Shown piece after piece: positions 34,929 to 43,375 of a DNA stretch of 64,000 bases. The number at the start of each line of letters is the position of its first letter. Position 1 is the first letter of the stretch. The stretch lies in NCBI RefSeq assembly GCF_015644665.1, contig NZ_JADOBQ010000002.1:124001-188000 (forward strand), given 5' to 3'. This DNA comes from Roseobacter sp. MH60115 (GTDB lineage Bacteria; Pseudomonadota; Alphaproteobacteria; Rhodobacterales; Rhodobacteraceae). A model generated the notes under the pieces. That model was given only the letters and a program-made list of their open reading frames with translations, was not told where the DNA came from and made no database searches. A program made the translations under genes and the position numbers.

Positions 34929-37900
34929 ATGCGCTCAGACATCAGCCCGAACCGTATCTCGATCAGTGACCGCTATCCCATGCTGGGCTTCACCATCCGA
35001 AGCCACGGGATGCCGCAACTGGCAGAAGTCACGCTGGCAACCGACCCGGCCCTGTTTCGGAATGCGGAGAAACGGTCCCCTGATAACTTCTTCTCCACGG
35101 CGTCGATGGGGCCGCTGCAGATTTTGGAGGGCGAGGCCGTCTATATCGTACCCGCTGAGGTGCTGGCGCGTTTCGTCGGTAAGGAGAAGCTCTACTTCGC
35201 GCTGGCCACGCGCCCGGCGGATCAAAGCACAGGGTATCAGGTGCAGGTCATGCCGGACGCGGACAGTGTTTACATCACGCTTGCGGGGTTGACCGGGCGC
35301 AGCCTGCGACGTGTGCGGATGTTCCCGAACCGCGCGCAACAGGTGCCGGGATACGGCAGTAATGGTAAGGCGGGTCTGACCTGGGCCGGGGACACCGCGC
35401 GACCCAGCACGGATGAGGTGGACGCACCGCAGAACGGGCGGGCGGGGCAGAACGGGCAGGCCTCTCAAACGCCAAACGGTCAGAACGGCGCTGAGGCACC
35501 GGCGGCCAAACCCGCGCCTTACAACGATGGATTTGGCGATCTGCCGCCGTTGCCCGAAGACGCGCCGCCCGCCGCGCGTGTCGTGCCTGGGCCGGAGGAG
35601 GAGATCGACGCGGACGACGTCGCCGAGAATGAGGATGACGACGTCAGCGTCGAGGAAGAGGCCGAGATTCAAGCGGAGGAGGAGACCCCTCCCGAAGACG
35701 CAGCCATCGCGGCCTCGCTGGGCGAGACGCAACCGGCTGTGCGCGACGTGCGGGTCGGCGAGAAAATCGCGGCCCAGGCGCCGGAGACATCCGCGATGGG
35801 CACGGCGATGAAGATCGCCCTCGACGCTGCCATCCTCGCCAATCCGCCGCTTGCAACCACGGTTGCGGCCATCCGCCTTGCCAACCGTCAGGGTCTGTCC
35901 GTTGGTCTGGGCATTGCCGTTTCAGGCGGGTTCGCCGCCGGGGGCGCCCTGGGCACGGGCATCATCTTTGCGCCGGGCAACAAGATGGGCGTCTACGGCG
36001 TGGGCGAGCTTGATCTCGGGGCGATTTTCTCGATCAGTGGTACCATACAGATGACCGTTCTGAACGGCGGTGTCTCGGCCTTCGAAGGGATCACCTATGT
36101 GGCCGGGTTCTCTGCGGGTGAGGGGATTGTGGGCGGCGGTGCTGCCATCTTCGACACCAGCAACGAATTCATCGGTGTCTCGGTTGAGATTGGTCTCGGC
36201 ATCGGCTCGCCGCTGGATGTCTATGCGGGCGTGCAGCGCGGCGTGTCGCAAAGCCTGGGTTTTGCAGCGGCCTTCGGCGCGAACCCGGTTCTGGCCGAAC
36301 CGATGCTGCGCGACAGCAGCGCCGACGCGCGCCGCTATGCGCCCCGGTGGCGGCACCTGCTGCGCTGGCGCGTGCCCTCCGCCATCCGCTCCGAGGTCAG
36401 CAGACGCGGGTTCAGTATCCAGACTTTCGCCAGCGCGCGCGGTGATCTGAATCTTGATCTGCTGGAGGTGAAAGTCAGCCGCCTGCCGTCCGGCCAATCC
36501 GCCGAAGACCTGATCCGGCACATCCGCATCAACATGGCACGCTTCGTCAATCCGACGCTGACCCGGTTCGATTTCTTCTCCGCAGCGGATTCGCGCAAAT
36601 GGAGCGGGTCGAGCCCCGAAGGCACCATGTTCAACCTGCGCATCCCCGGCGACAACGCGGCGGTCGTGGCCTCCAAGGTGGAGCCGCGCAAATGGCGTTT
36701 TACCACCATCGAAACCCCTACAACGGGCACGCATCCCGTCTCCGGTCACCGCGAATTCGGCATTCGGGAAACGGATGACGACGGCTATATCATCTACACC
36801 CGCGGTGCGGATCGGTTCACCTATCCCAGCGCGATGGGCGCGCTCGAAACGCCTGCTTTCGCCGTGGCGGAACGGCTGTGGCGCAGTTTCCAGGAAAAGG
36901 TGGCCGAACATGTCAATCGCAACGGGGGATCGGCCCGTGTGTTGACCCCGTTCCGGCGGCATTTCTCCTGGCGTGATACCACGCGTGCGCTGGCGGGCTC
37001 GGGCCGCAGCGGGTCGCAGGCCCTGGGTGCGAACAGCGACCCCTACACGCTCGAAATCAAGTACCGCATGTTCATTCCCTCCCCGGCGATCACCGGACCG
37101 TTCAGTGATGACTACGGCGGCGACGGGCGTGGGTTCTCCTACGATCAGGGCAGCAGCCGGGGCGAAATCGTGGCGTCGGTCAAACTGACCCGTGGCATGG
37201 GCATCGAACGCCTGCGCGTTCTGCGCCGTCATTGGAGCGAATCCAAGGCCTATGACAGCGATGATACCTATGCGGTCAGCGGCAAACCGGACTGGTGGCT
37301 GGGCAGACGGTCAGGTGCCACGCCTACAGAACGCAAGACGCTGCGCGCCAATGACGACAATCTGAACGTCGAGATGGGCACCTCCGGGCGCTGGGCGATA
37401 CAGGCAGCGCTGGAGAATGCCTCCGTTGTCAGCGTGAAGGCCGAAGGATCTATGCCGCTGTCGCGTGTTGCCCCCGACATCGACGCCGATGTTGCCGTCT
37501 TCATCCGCATGCACAACGGTCAGATCCAGGTCAAGGCTGGTGGGCGGCATGACGGCTTCCCCTGTCATGAGCTTTATGTGAATGGCCGATCGATCTATCG
37601 CTATGATCCGGTGGCCGCCGGGAACGGACCCAGCTCGCTGGCCGGGTGGGGAGATACCGAGGTCAACACGCGTTGGGTCACCGTCGCGCGCCCCGGATCA
37701 AGTGCGCAGGCGCTTGCGATCAACGAGAGCTTTACGATCAATTGGGATGATGTCGATCAGGTGGCGCAGCCCACCAATGCAAGCTGTTGGGCCGCCGCCG
37801 CCGCCATGGTTGTCGGCTGGCGGGACAAGATCAGCCTGTCGCCGAGCATGGTTGCTGAAATCGCGGGCAGGCCGATCAAAAAGGGCCTGAACCCGGATAA

Positions 37901-39695
37901 TGTGCAGGACCTTGCAGAGGCTCTGGAGCTGACAGCAATGGCGGGGCAGAGCTTCACCGCCGAAGGGTTCCGCGATCTGCTGGAAGACAATGGCCCGCTT
38001 TGGGTCGGCGTGGCGCTGCCCGGATCGCTGCACGCGGTTGTCGTGACCGGCATGTACAACGATGAAAATGGCGACCTGATGGTGCGGATCACGGACCCTT
38101 GGGATCGGATCGTCGGCACGCCGGGCACGCCTGGCAGTCACAAATCCACCCATCTCACCGGCAGCCGCTACATCATGACATGGCCCGCCTTCCAGCAGGA
38201 ATATGAGCTGATGGGGGCGTCAACCACCGGGCGGTCCTTCCAGATATTGCATGCGGGTGGGCACCACGGTCATACGCTGAACCGGGGAACGCAGGCGCCG
38301 CCTCCGGGCTATGCGGCTGCGCTGATGAAGGATGCGGCATCTGCGCCGCCTTCCGCCCCTGCACCCACACCCAATGGTGCGGCGACGCCTGCAGCGATTG
38401 CCGTCACGATTTCGGAGGAGGTCGCGCCGATTGCGCCTGCCGCCGTGATCCCCGTGAGCGGTCCGAATGGCGTGCCGACCGAAACACGCTGGACCACCGC
38501 CGTGACGGAGATATTGAGTGCCGATCATGTCGCGGCGCTGGCGCAACTTCCGGCATTGGCGGCCAAACGCGGTTGGACCATTGCCGTAGGGCTCGACACC
38601 CCGCAAAGCTACGCTGCGCCGGGCGTGGGCGTGGCCCCCGGTGGTACGATCTTCCGCTATGGTGGCGATCCCTCTGCTGCGGCAAGCGCTGCAGACCCGG
38701 CCAAGCTGCTGGTGACCATTGCCGAAGGGGAGCCGCAACTCTTCACGCAATGGGCCAAAGCACGCTCTTTCGCAACGGATACCCAGGTGACCGGGGCCGT
38801 GCTGCTGGATGCCGCTGATCTGCCGCTGGCACTGGCCATGCGCCTTGCGTCAGGCCCGACACTACCAAGCCAGATCGAGGCGATTTCGACGGCTGTCACA
38901 ACCGCCTTTACCCCCAGTCCGGCAGCAGCTGCACCTGCGCCGGCGGTACCTGCCGTGCCCCCGCCCGCTGCGCCTGTGGCGCAACCACCGGCATCCGAGG
39001 GTGCACCACAGCACCCGGGCAACGGTGCAGCTGCGGCCCCTGCAGTTCCGCCCGCCGCCGCCTCGGCGCTGGCTGCGATGATGCAGGCGAGCGCGGGCAC
39101 GCCCGCACCCGGCCCACAGAACGGCGCGATGCCGCCCATGCCCGGACAGCCGGTGCCGCCCCCCATCGAACCACCGATCATGCCACCGCAGCCAACCCCG
39201 CATCCGGACGGAGATTTTCCGCCGCCGGGTGTGACGATCCACCGATCGGACGTGGACCGCAACGGCGTGCGCTATGCGCTCTTCCTGATGGACGGCAGCG
39301 TATATCCCGACATGCCGCCTGCCGTCGCGCAGCCGCTGATACCGGGGCAACAGGTCGTGCTGGACGACTGGCCCTATCTCGATGGGCCATCGGGCCGCAG
39401 CAAGGGCGGCGTCGTGCTCGACTGGTCCTACGGCGGTGGAGCCGTGGGCAATGTCCGGACGGCCCCCGGCAGCCCGGCTGTGCACGATGGGTGGGCCGTT
39501 GCCGTCACCACGGATGTAGGACCTGGGCCATCGGATTCGGACGAAACCAAGCTGCAGGTCACCGTCCGGACGGCCTTCACCAAACAGGGGGAACAGACCC
39601 GGACCGGTGTCTGCCACGTGATCCTCTGCGGCTCCGGCAAGCATGAGGTCAGCCACGCGGATGAGAGCCTCGCCCCGCAAGCGGCCATGGCATAG
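34929..39695 (+). CDS. 1588-residue multidomain protein with papain-like cysteine protease domain
   Basis: A very large protein with no signal peptide. Residues about 1-150 are a conserved-looking N-terminal beta domain (ISISDRYPMLGFTI, AVYIVPAEVLARFVG). Residues 150-270 are a Pro- then Asp/Glu-rich linker. Residues 280-460 are Gly-rich with long repetitive beta-like segments (GLSVGLGIAVSGGFAAGGAL). Residues about 935-1080 hold a papain-like (C39/C70-type) domain with Cys953 in TNASCWAAAAAMVVGW, His1035 in LPGSLHAVVVTG and Asp1056 in ITDPWDR, so the triad appears intact. Pro/Ala-rich linkers follow (around 1115-1165 and 1325-1430), then a final beta domain. It may be a scaffold or effector that is self-processed. 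ATG 34929 is chosen over GTG 34920, which overlaps the preceding stop. Confidence 0.82.
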   Translation: MRSDISPNRISISDRYPMLGFTIRSHGMPQLAEVTLATDPALFRNAEKRSPDNFFSTASMGPLQILEGEAVYIVPAEVLARFVGKEKLYFALATRPADQSTGYQVQVMPDADSVYITLAGLTGRSLRRVRMFPNRAQQVPGYGSNGKAGLTWAGDTARPSTDEVDAPQNGRAGQNGQASQTPNGQNGAEAPAAKPAPYNDGFGDLPPLPEDAPPAARVVPGPEEEIDADDVAENEDDDVSVEEEAEIQAEEETPPEDAAIAASLGETQPAVRDVRVGEKIAAQAPETSAMGTAMKIALDAAILANPPLATTVAAIRLANRQGLSVGLGIAVSGGFAAGGALGTGIIFAPGNKMGVYGVGELDLGAIFSISGTIQMTVLNGGVSAFEGITYVAGFSAGEGIVGGGAAIFDTSNEFIGVSVEIGLGIGSPLDVYAGVQRGVSQSLGFAAAFGANPVLAEPMLRDSSADARRYAPRWRHLLRWRVPSAIRSEVSRRGFSIQTFASARGDLNLDLLEVKVSRLPSGQSAEDLIRHIRINMARFVNPTLTRFDFFSAADSRKWSGSSPEGTMFNLRIPGDNAAVVASKVEPRKWRFTTIETPTTGTHPVSGHREFGIRETDDDGYIIYTRGADRFTYPSAMGALETPAFAVAERLWRSFQEKVAEHVNRNGGSARVLTPFRRHFSWRDTTRALAGSGRSGSQALGANSDPYTLEIKYRMFIPSPAITGPFSDDYGGDGRGFSYDQGSSRGEIVASVKLTRGMGIERLRVLRRHWSESKAYDSDDTYAVSGKPDWWLGRRSGATPTERKTLRANDDNLNVEMGTSGRWAIQAALENASVVSVKAEGSMPLSRVAPDIDADVAVFIRMHNGQIQVKAGGRHDGFPCHELYVNGRSIYRYDPVAAGNGPSSLAGWGDTEVNTRWVTVARPGSSAQALAINESFTINWDDVDQVAQPTNASCWAAAAAMVVGWRDKISLSPSMVAEIAGRPIKKGLNPDNVQDLAEALELTAMAGQSFTAEGFRDLLEDNGPLWVGVALPGSLHAVVVTGMYNDENGDLMVRITDPWDRIVGTPGTPGSHKSTHLTGSRYIMTWPAFQQEYELMGASTTGRSFQILHAGGHHGHTLNRGTQAPPPGYAAALMKDAASAPPSAPAPTPNGAATPAAIAVTISEEVAPIAPAAVIPVSGPNGVPTETRWTTAVTEILSADHVAALAQLPALAAKRGWTIAVGLDTPQSYAAPGVGVAPGGTIFRYGGDPSAAASAADPAKLLVTIAEGEPQLFTQWAKARSFATDTQVTGAVLLDAADLPLALAMRLASGPTLPSQIEAISTAVTTAFTPSPAAAAPAPAVPAVPPPAAPVAQPPASEGAPQHPGNGAAAAPAVPPAAASALAAMMQASAGTPAPGPQNGAMPPMPGQPVPPPIEPPIMPPQPTPHPDGDFPPPGVTIHRSDVDRNGVRYALFLMDGSVYPDMPPAVAQPLIPGQQVVLDDWPYLDGPSGRSKGGVVLDWSYGGGAVGNVRTAPGSPAVHDGWAVAVTTDVGPGPSDSDETKLQVTVRTAFTKQGEQTRTGVCHVILCGSGKHEVSHADESLAPQAAMA

Positions 39696-39707
39696 GGAGC
39701 CGCGCGC

Positions 39708-40805
39708 GTGACCGGTAAATATCATCAGGGACTTCCCCCACCACCGCCTGCCCCGGCACGGGCGGTGGCTGCCCCGCTGGCACGAGACATCTTTGGCAAC
39801 GAAATCCCGCCACAGCCCGGCGCGCAGCCGCAACAACCCTTTCAGGATCCGGCCGCGGAGAAGAAACCGCCCCGCGAAAAGGCCACCGATGCGCTGGGGC
39901 GGCGCACGGGCGCGCTGCTGGATGAAATCGACTTCCCGGCCTTTGTCGCCTCCCTCGTTGACGGCACCTTCAACGGTATCACCGACAGCGCCATCCGGCA
40001 GATGGAGGCCTATGCCGATCTGGTGGCCGCTGTTGCCAAGCCGCTAGACCAGTTTGCCCGCGAAAACGTGACCCGCAATCAGGCGCGGGACTGGCTGGCA
40101 GAACAATACCCCGGTGACGTGCAGCTGGTGAACACCGGCAATGAATACCAACTGACACCGCGCCAGGCCTCCGAAGAGGAGTTCACCGAACCGCCTAGCT
40201 GGCTGGCGGATTTCGGGCTGGACGGCAATGAGCTGTCGGGCGAGTTTCTGGAACAATCCGTTCTGCCCGCCGCGCGCGAACGGGTGGCGCAACAACGGCT
40301 GTCGACACTGGCGACCATGGTGCTGACCGGCATGAACCGCGTCGTGGTCAAGGACGGCACCATCGGTGCACGGCTGCGGTTCCGTGCTGCGGCCTCGGAC
40401 AGCGTTGCGCTGGATTTCGCGACCTCGAACGATCCCGCATCCGGGCAGACGCAATGGGGGCGGCGCGGCACGCAGCGCGGGTCCGCCGTGACCAAGGTGT
40501 CGACCATCGACGTCAACGCGCAGTCGGATTCCGAGCTGGAAGCGCGGCTCTATGGCGATGTGAAAATCAACTTTGCCTCCGAGACCCTGCCGCTCGACCG
40601 CTTCATGGATCAGGCGGAAATGGCCATTCTGGAGCGCCACTCCCGCAATCGGGCCGCCATTGCGCGCGCCGAACAGCAGCCAGTTGCACCGACGCCGGCA
40701 CCAACCCCGGCACCGGCCCCTGCGCCGGTCGCACCACAACCGGCTGCACCGGCACCTGCGGCGCTCCCACCCGCGCCTAATCCGCAGGGAGGCGGCGGAT
40801 CATGA
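39708..40805 (+). CDS. island paralogue family member A (365 aa)
   Basis: First of four related proteins in the island. Shared block 1 (FPAFVASLVDGTFNGITDSA, IRQMEAYADLVAAVA, then NQARDWLAEQYP) is at residues about 83-140. Block 2 (ATMVLTGMNRVVVKDGTIGA) is at about 203-222, and block 3 (VKINFASETLPLDRFMD) near 285. It lacks the N-terminal helical segment found in the other three and ends in a Pro/Ala-rich tail of about 40 residues. No signal peptide or membrane helix. GTG 39708 is used; GGGAG lies eight bases upstream. Family unknown to me. Confidence 0.78.
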   Translation: MTGKYHQGLPPPPPAPARAVAAPLARDIFGNEIPPQPGAQPQQPFQDPAAEKKPPREKATDALGRRTGALLDEIDFPAFVASLVDGTFNGITDSAIRQMEAYADLVAAVAKPLDQFARENVTRNQARDWLAEQYPGDVQLVNTGNEYQLTPRQASEEEFTEPPSWLADFGLDGNELSGEFLEQSVLPAARERVAQQRLSTLATMVLTGMNRVVVKDGTIGARLRFRAAASDSVALDFATSNDPASGQTQWGRRGTQRGSAVTKVSTIDVNAQSDSELEARLYGDVKINFASETLPLDRFMDQAEMAILERHSRNRAAIARAEQQPVAPTPAPTPAPAPAPVAPQPAAPAPAALPPAPNPQGGGGS

Positions 40806-41050
40806 GCCTTCTGCGTCCCCTGCATGAAACCCTGACGGATATCGCCGATGGTGCGATGACCGAAACGCTGGTGGCCGCAGGTCACTTGCCGCTGCGGGTT
40901 ACCTCGTTGGAAATGTCCGTGCCGCTGGATGTCCGCTGGGCGGCGGATGAGGGCGTTTTTCAGGCCGATTTCCCGCTGTTTCGGCGCCGCACTGAATTTG
41001 ATCCGGAACCCGCACAGCTGACCATCACGCTGGGGGAGGTGCCGGTATGA
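40802..41050 (+). CDS. small conserved-looking protein of the sigma-54 island
   Basis: An 82-residue soluble protein of alternating hydrophobic pattern, probably beta-rich (LRVTSLEMSVPLDVRW, then ADFPLFRRRTEF and QLTITLGEVPV). It overlaps the preceding gene by 4 bp (ATGA) and the following gene by 4 bp (ATGA), which is why I consider it a real gene despite its size. Function unknown. Confidence 0.75.
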   Translation: MSLLRPLHETLTDIADGAMTETLVAAGHLPLRVTSLEMSVPLDVRWAADEGVFQADFPLFRRRTEFDPEPAQLTITLGEVPV

Positions 41051-41874
41051 ACGCGCAGGCCACCCTCCCCCTCGAAAACTTTATCCAGGCGGTTCAGAGC
41101 CAGTTGGACAAGGCGCAATCGGCCATGGCCGTCAAGGCGCGCAACCTCAACCTGCCGATGACCTTTGCCATCAAGGACATCAATCTGGACCTGCGGGCGC
41201 ATGTGGAATTCGCCGCCGGTGAAATCCGCATACGGCCTGCGGGCGCGGATGAGAAAGAAGCCAGCGTGTTTCACATCGTCTTCACCGCCATTACCCGACC
41301 GATGATTGAGGAAAACGCCGCCGCCTTCGCCACGGACCCTGATGATCAGGCGCTGGATACGCTGGATGAAGACCTGACCGAGGAAGAGCGGCGCAAGCTG
41401 GAATGGGTCGGCGTGCGCACCGTGGGCAAGCTGCGCGAGTTGGAGCGCAAGGGCATCGGTGGTGAAATCGGGCGGGTCACCAACCTGCCGGTTGACCGGT
41501 TGCGCAAGGCGCTGCGCCGCGCGGCATCGCCCATGGTCGAGGACGTCTCACCGGTGGACCGCGACGATGACACACCCGGGCAACTGCGCCGCATCCTGCG
41601 GGTCCGGGGCCGGAACCTGATCGAGGAGGGGCGCACGCCTGCTGTCCGTATCGACGGGCGGCCCACGCCGATCCTCAAGGCAACACCGCGAGAGATTCTG
41701 CTGGCGCCCGAGGCGGACCAATGGTCCGGCGAAATGCGGGTGGAAGCGGCACCGGACCTCTCTACCTCCATGAGTTTTGATCTGTCGGCTTTTTCCGCAC
41801 CCGTAGCACCTGTTTCGCCTTCGCAGAATGGCTCGGCAGGGGCCCTGCCGCCCGCACCGGAGGGCGTGTCATGA
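41047..41874 (+). CDS. 275-aa island protein with helix-hairpin-helix-like and beta-sandwich segments
   Basis: Residues 1-85 form a first domain (LNLPMTFAIKDINLDLRAHV, FHIVFTAITRP). Residues about 110-155 (ERRKLEWVGVRTVGKL, GRVTNLPVDRLRKALRRAA) look like a helix-hairpin-helix pair of the kind that binds DNA or mediates protein contacts. Residues about 175-235 (RRILRVRGRNLIEEG, VRIDGRPTPIL, SGEMRVEAAPD) resemble an IPT/TIG-like immunoglobulin fold. These assignments are by eye. Start and stop overlap both neighbours, so expression is coupled. Unknown function. Confidence 0.72.
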   Translation: MNAQATLPLENFIQAVQSQLDKAQSAMAVKARNLNLPMTFAIKDINLDLRAHVEFAAGEIRIRPAGADEKEASVFHIVFTAITRPMIEENAAAFATDPDDQALDTLDEDLTEEERRKLEWVGVRTVGKLRELERKGIGGEIGRVTNLPVDRLRKALRRAASPMVEDVSPVDRDDDTPGQLRRILRVRGRNLIEEGRTPAVRIDGRPTPILKATPREILLAPEADQWSGEMRVEAAPDLSTSMSFDLSAFSAPVAPVSPSQNGSAGALPPAPEGVS

Positions 41875-43319
41875 ACCTTCTGATGCCGTGGGCCGACCCG
41901 GATGACCGGGTGTATTCCTCTCCCACCAGCCTGCTGGTCAAGATGCGGCTGGGGGAGGCGCCTGACCATGCGCCGGCGCTGCTGGATGTGCATGACTGCT
42001 GCCATGATCCCGCGCATCATCTGGATCGGGGCCCGGTGGACCGCATCCTGTCGCGCTACGCGGGGGCGGTCCGTGCCGCGCGGTTACATTGCGCCGCCCG
42101 CGGTCAACATACGCGCGGGCATCGCCATCGTGGATACGATGATGTGGAACAGGTCACGGGTGTCGCACGGACCTTCTTTGTCAAAGTGCCGCGCGGTGCG
42201 CCGATTGCGCGGATATGCGACCGGTTGCGCCAGATTGCCGCCGTCGAAGCGGTCACACCAAACTACATGACAGCGCAGAATATGGATGCCGAACCGGGGC
42301 TGGAGCGACCGCGCGCGACCAACGACGCAACTGCATGGCACCCGCGCAACATGGTCGGTGCAGCGGAGGCATTGGAGCATGAACCCGGTGATCCGGGCAT
42401 CCTGATCGGTGTCATCGACAGCGGTCTGGCGCAGGGGCATCCCGAATTGGCGGGCCGTGTGCGGGAGGGCGGATTTGATACCGTCAAACTGCACAGCACC
42501 GACGTCGCCCCGGGGGTGCATCTACTGGGCGATTACACAGAGAACGATCCTCATCCTGTGGATGATTTCGTCGGGCACGGCATGGGGTGCGCCGGGATCA
42601 TCGCGGCGCTTGGCCTCAACATGCCGCCCGGGTTGGCCGGGCAGTGCCGCGTGCTGCCGATGCGCGCGCTGGGGGCGGCGAAGTTACCGGACAAAGTCCT
42701 GCCGGTGGGATTGGGCGCGCTGTCCGATCTCGATCTGGCGATCACATTGGCCGTCAACCTGGGGGCGAAGGTGCTGAACCTGAGCTTTGGCACCAGCGAC
42801 GCCGCACTCGCCCCGAACAGCCCGCGTCCGCATCAGGATGCAATCCGGTATGCGGCGGCGCGGGGGTGCGTGATTATCGTGGCCTCCGGGAACTCCGGGC
42901 GCGAAGAGCGTTTCTGGCCCGCCGCCTATCCGGAGGTCATCACCGTCGGTGCCGTGGATGCCACCGGGCAGCCCGCCGCCTTCTCCACACGCGGCAATCA
43001 CGTGACGCTGTCGGCACCGGGCGCGCGCATCCTGACGACCTCGCTGGGCAGCTATCAATATGCCACGGGGACAAGTTTCGCCGCGCCCTTTGTCGCGGGT
43101 GCTGCCGCCCTGCTGGTGTCACGTGCCGCCCGCATGTCTCATCCGCTGGATGGCCAGCAGGCGCGCGACATCCTCATCCGCTCCTGCCAGCCGTTTCCCG
43201 GCGGGGCAACTCATTCCGGTGCGGGGGCGGGTATTCTCGATGCCGCCGCCGCACTGACCACCCTGGACGAGATGATCGTCCATTCACCCGGAGAGACGGG
43301 AGGGCAGCATGTGCATTGA
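41871..43319 (+). CDS. subtilisin-like serine protease (S8), cytoplasmic
   Basis: A 482-residue S8 peptidase. The catalytic triad is complete: Asp183 (LIGVIDSGLAQGHPEL), His236 (DDFVGHGMGCAGII), Ser402 (GTSFAAPFVAGAA), with the oxyanion Asn341 in ASGNSG. A region of about 170 residues precedes the catalytic domain and includes a propeptide-inhibitor-like segment (ARTFFVKVPRGAPIARICDR ... AVEAVTPNY). There is no signal peptide, so it probably acts in the cytoplasm or is exported by another route. It lies in the middle of the island and overlaps the preceding gene by 4 bp; processing of island proteins is a natural guess. Confidence 0.92.
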   Translation: MNLLMPWADPDDRVYSSPTSLLVKMRLGEAPDHAPALLDVHDCCHDPAHHLDRGPVDRILSRYAGAVRAARLHCAARGQHTRGHRHRGYDDVEQVTGVARTFFVKVPRGAPIARICDRLRQIAAVEAVTPNYMTAQNMDAEPGLERPRATNDATAWHPRNMVGAAEALEHEPGDPGILIGVIDSGLAQGHPELAGRVREGGFDTVKLHSTDVAPGVHLLGDYTENDPHPVDDFVGHGMGCAGIIAALGLNMPPGLAGQCRVLPMRALGAAKLPDKVLPVGLGALSDLDLAITLAVNLGAKVLNLSFGTSDAALAPNSPRPHQDAIRYAAARGCVIIVASGNSGREERFWPAAYPEVITVGAVDATGQPAAFSTRGNHVTLSAPGARILTTSLGSYQYATGTSFAAPFVAGAAALLVSRAARMSHPLDGQQARDILIRSCQPFPGGATHSGAGAGILDAAAALTTLDEMIVHSPGETGGQHVH

Positions 43320-43375
43320 GCTGAGCCTGTTCGCCCGTCCATTCCCGCCATCGAGCACAATCAAGGAGACTTGAC

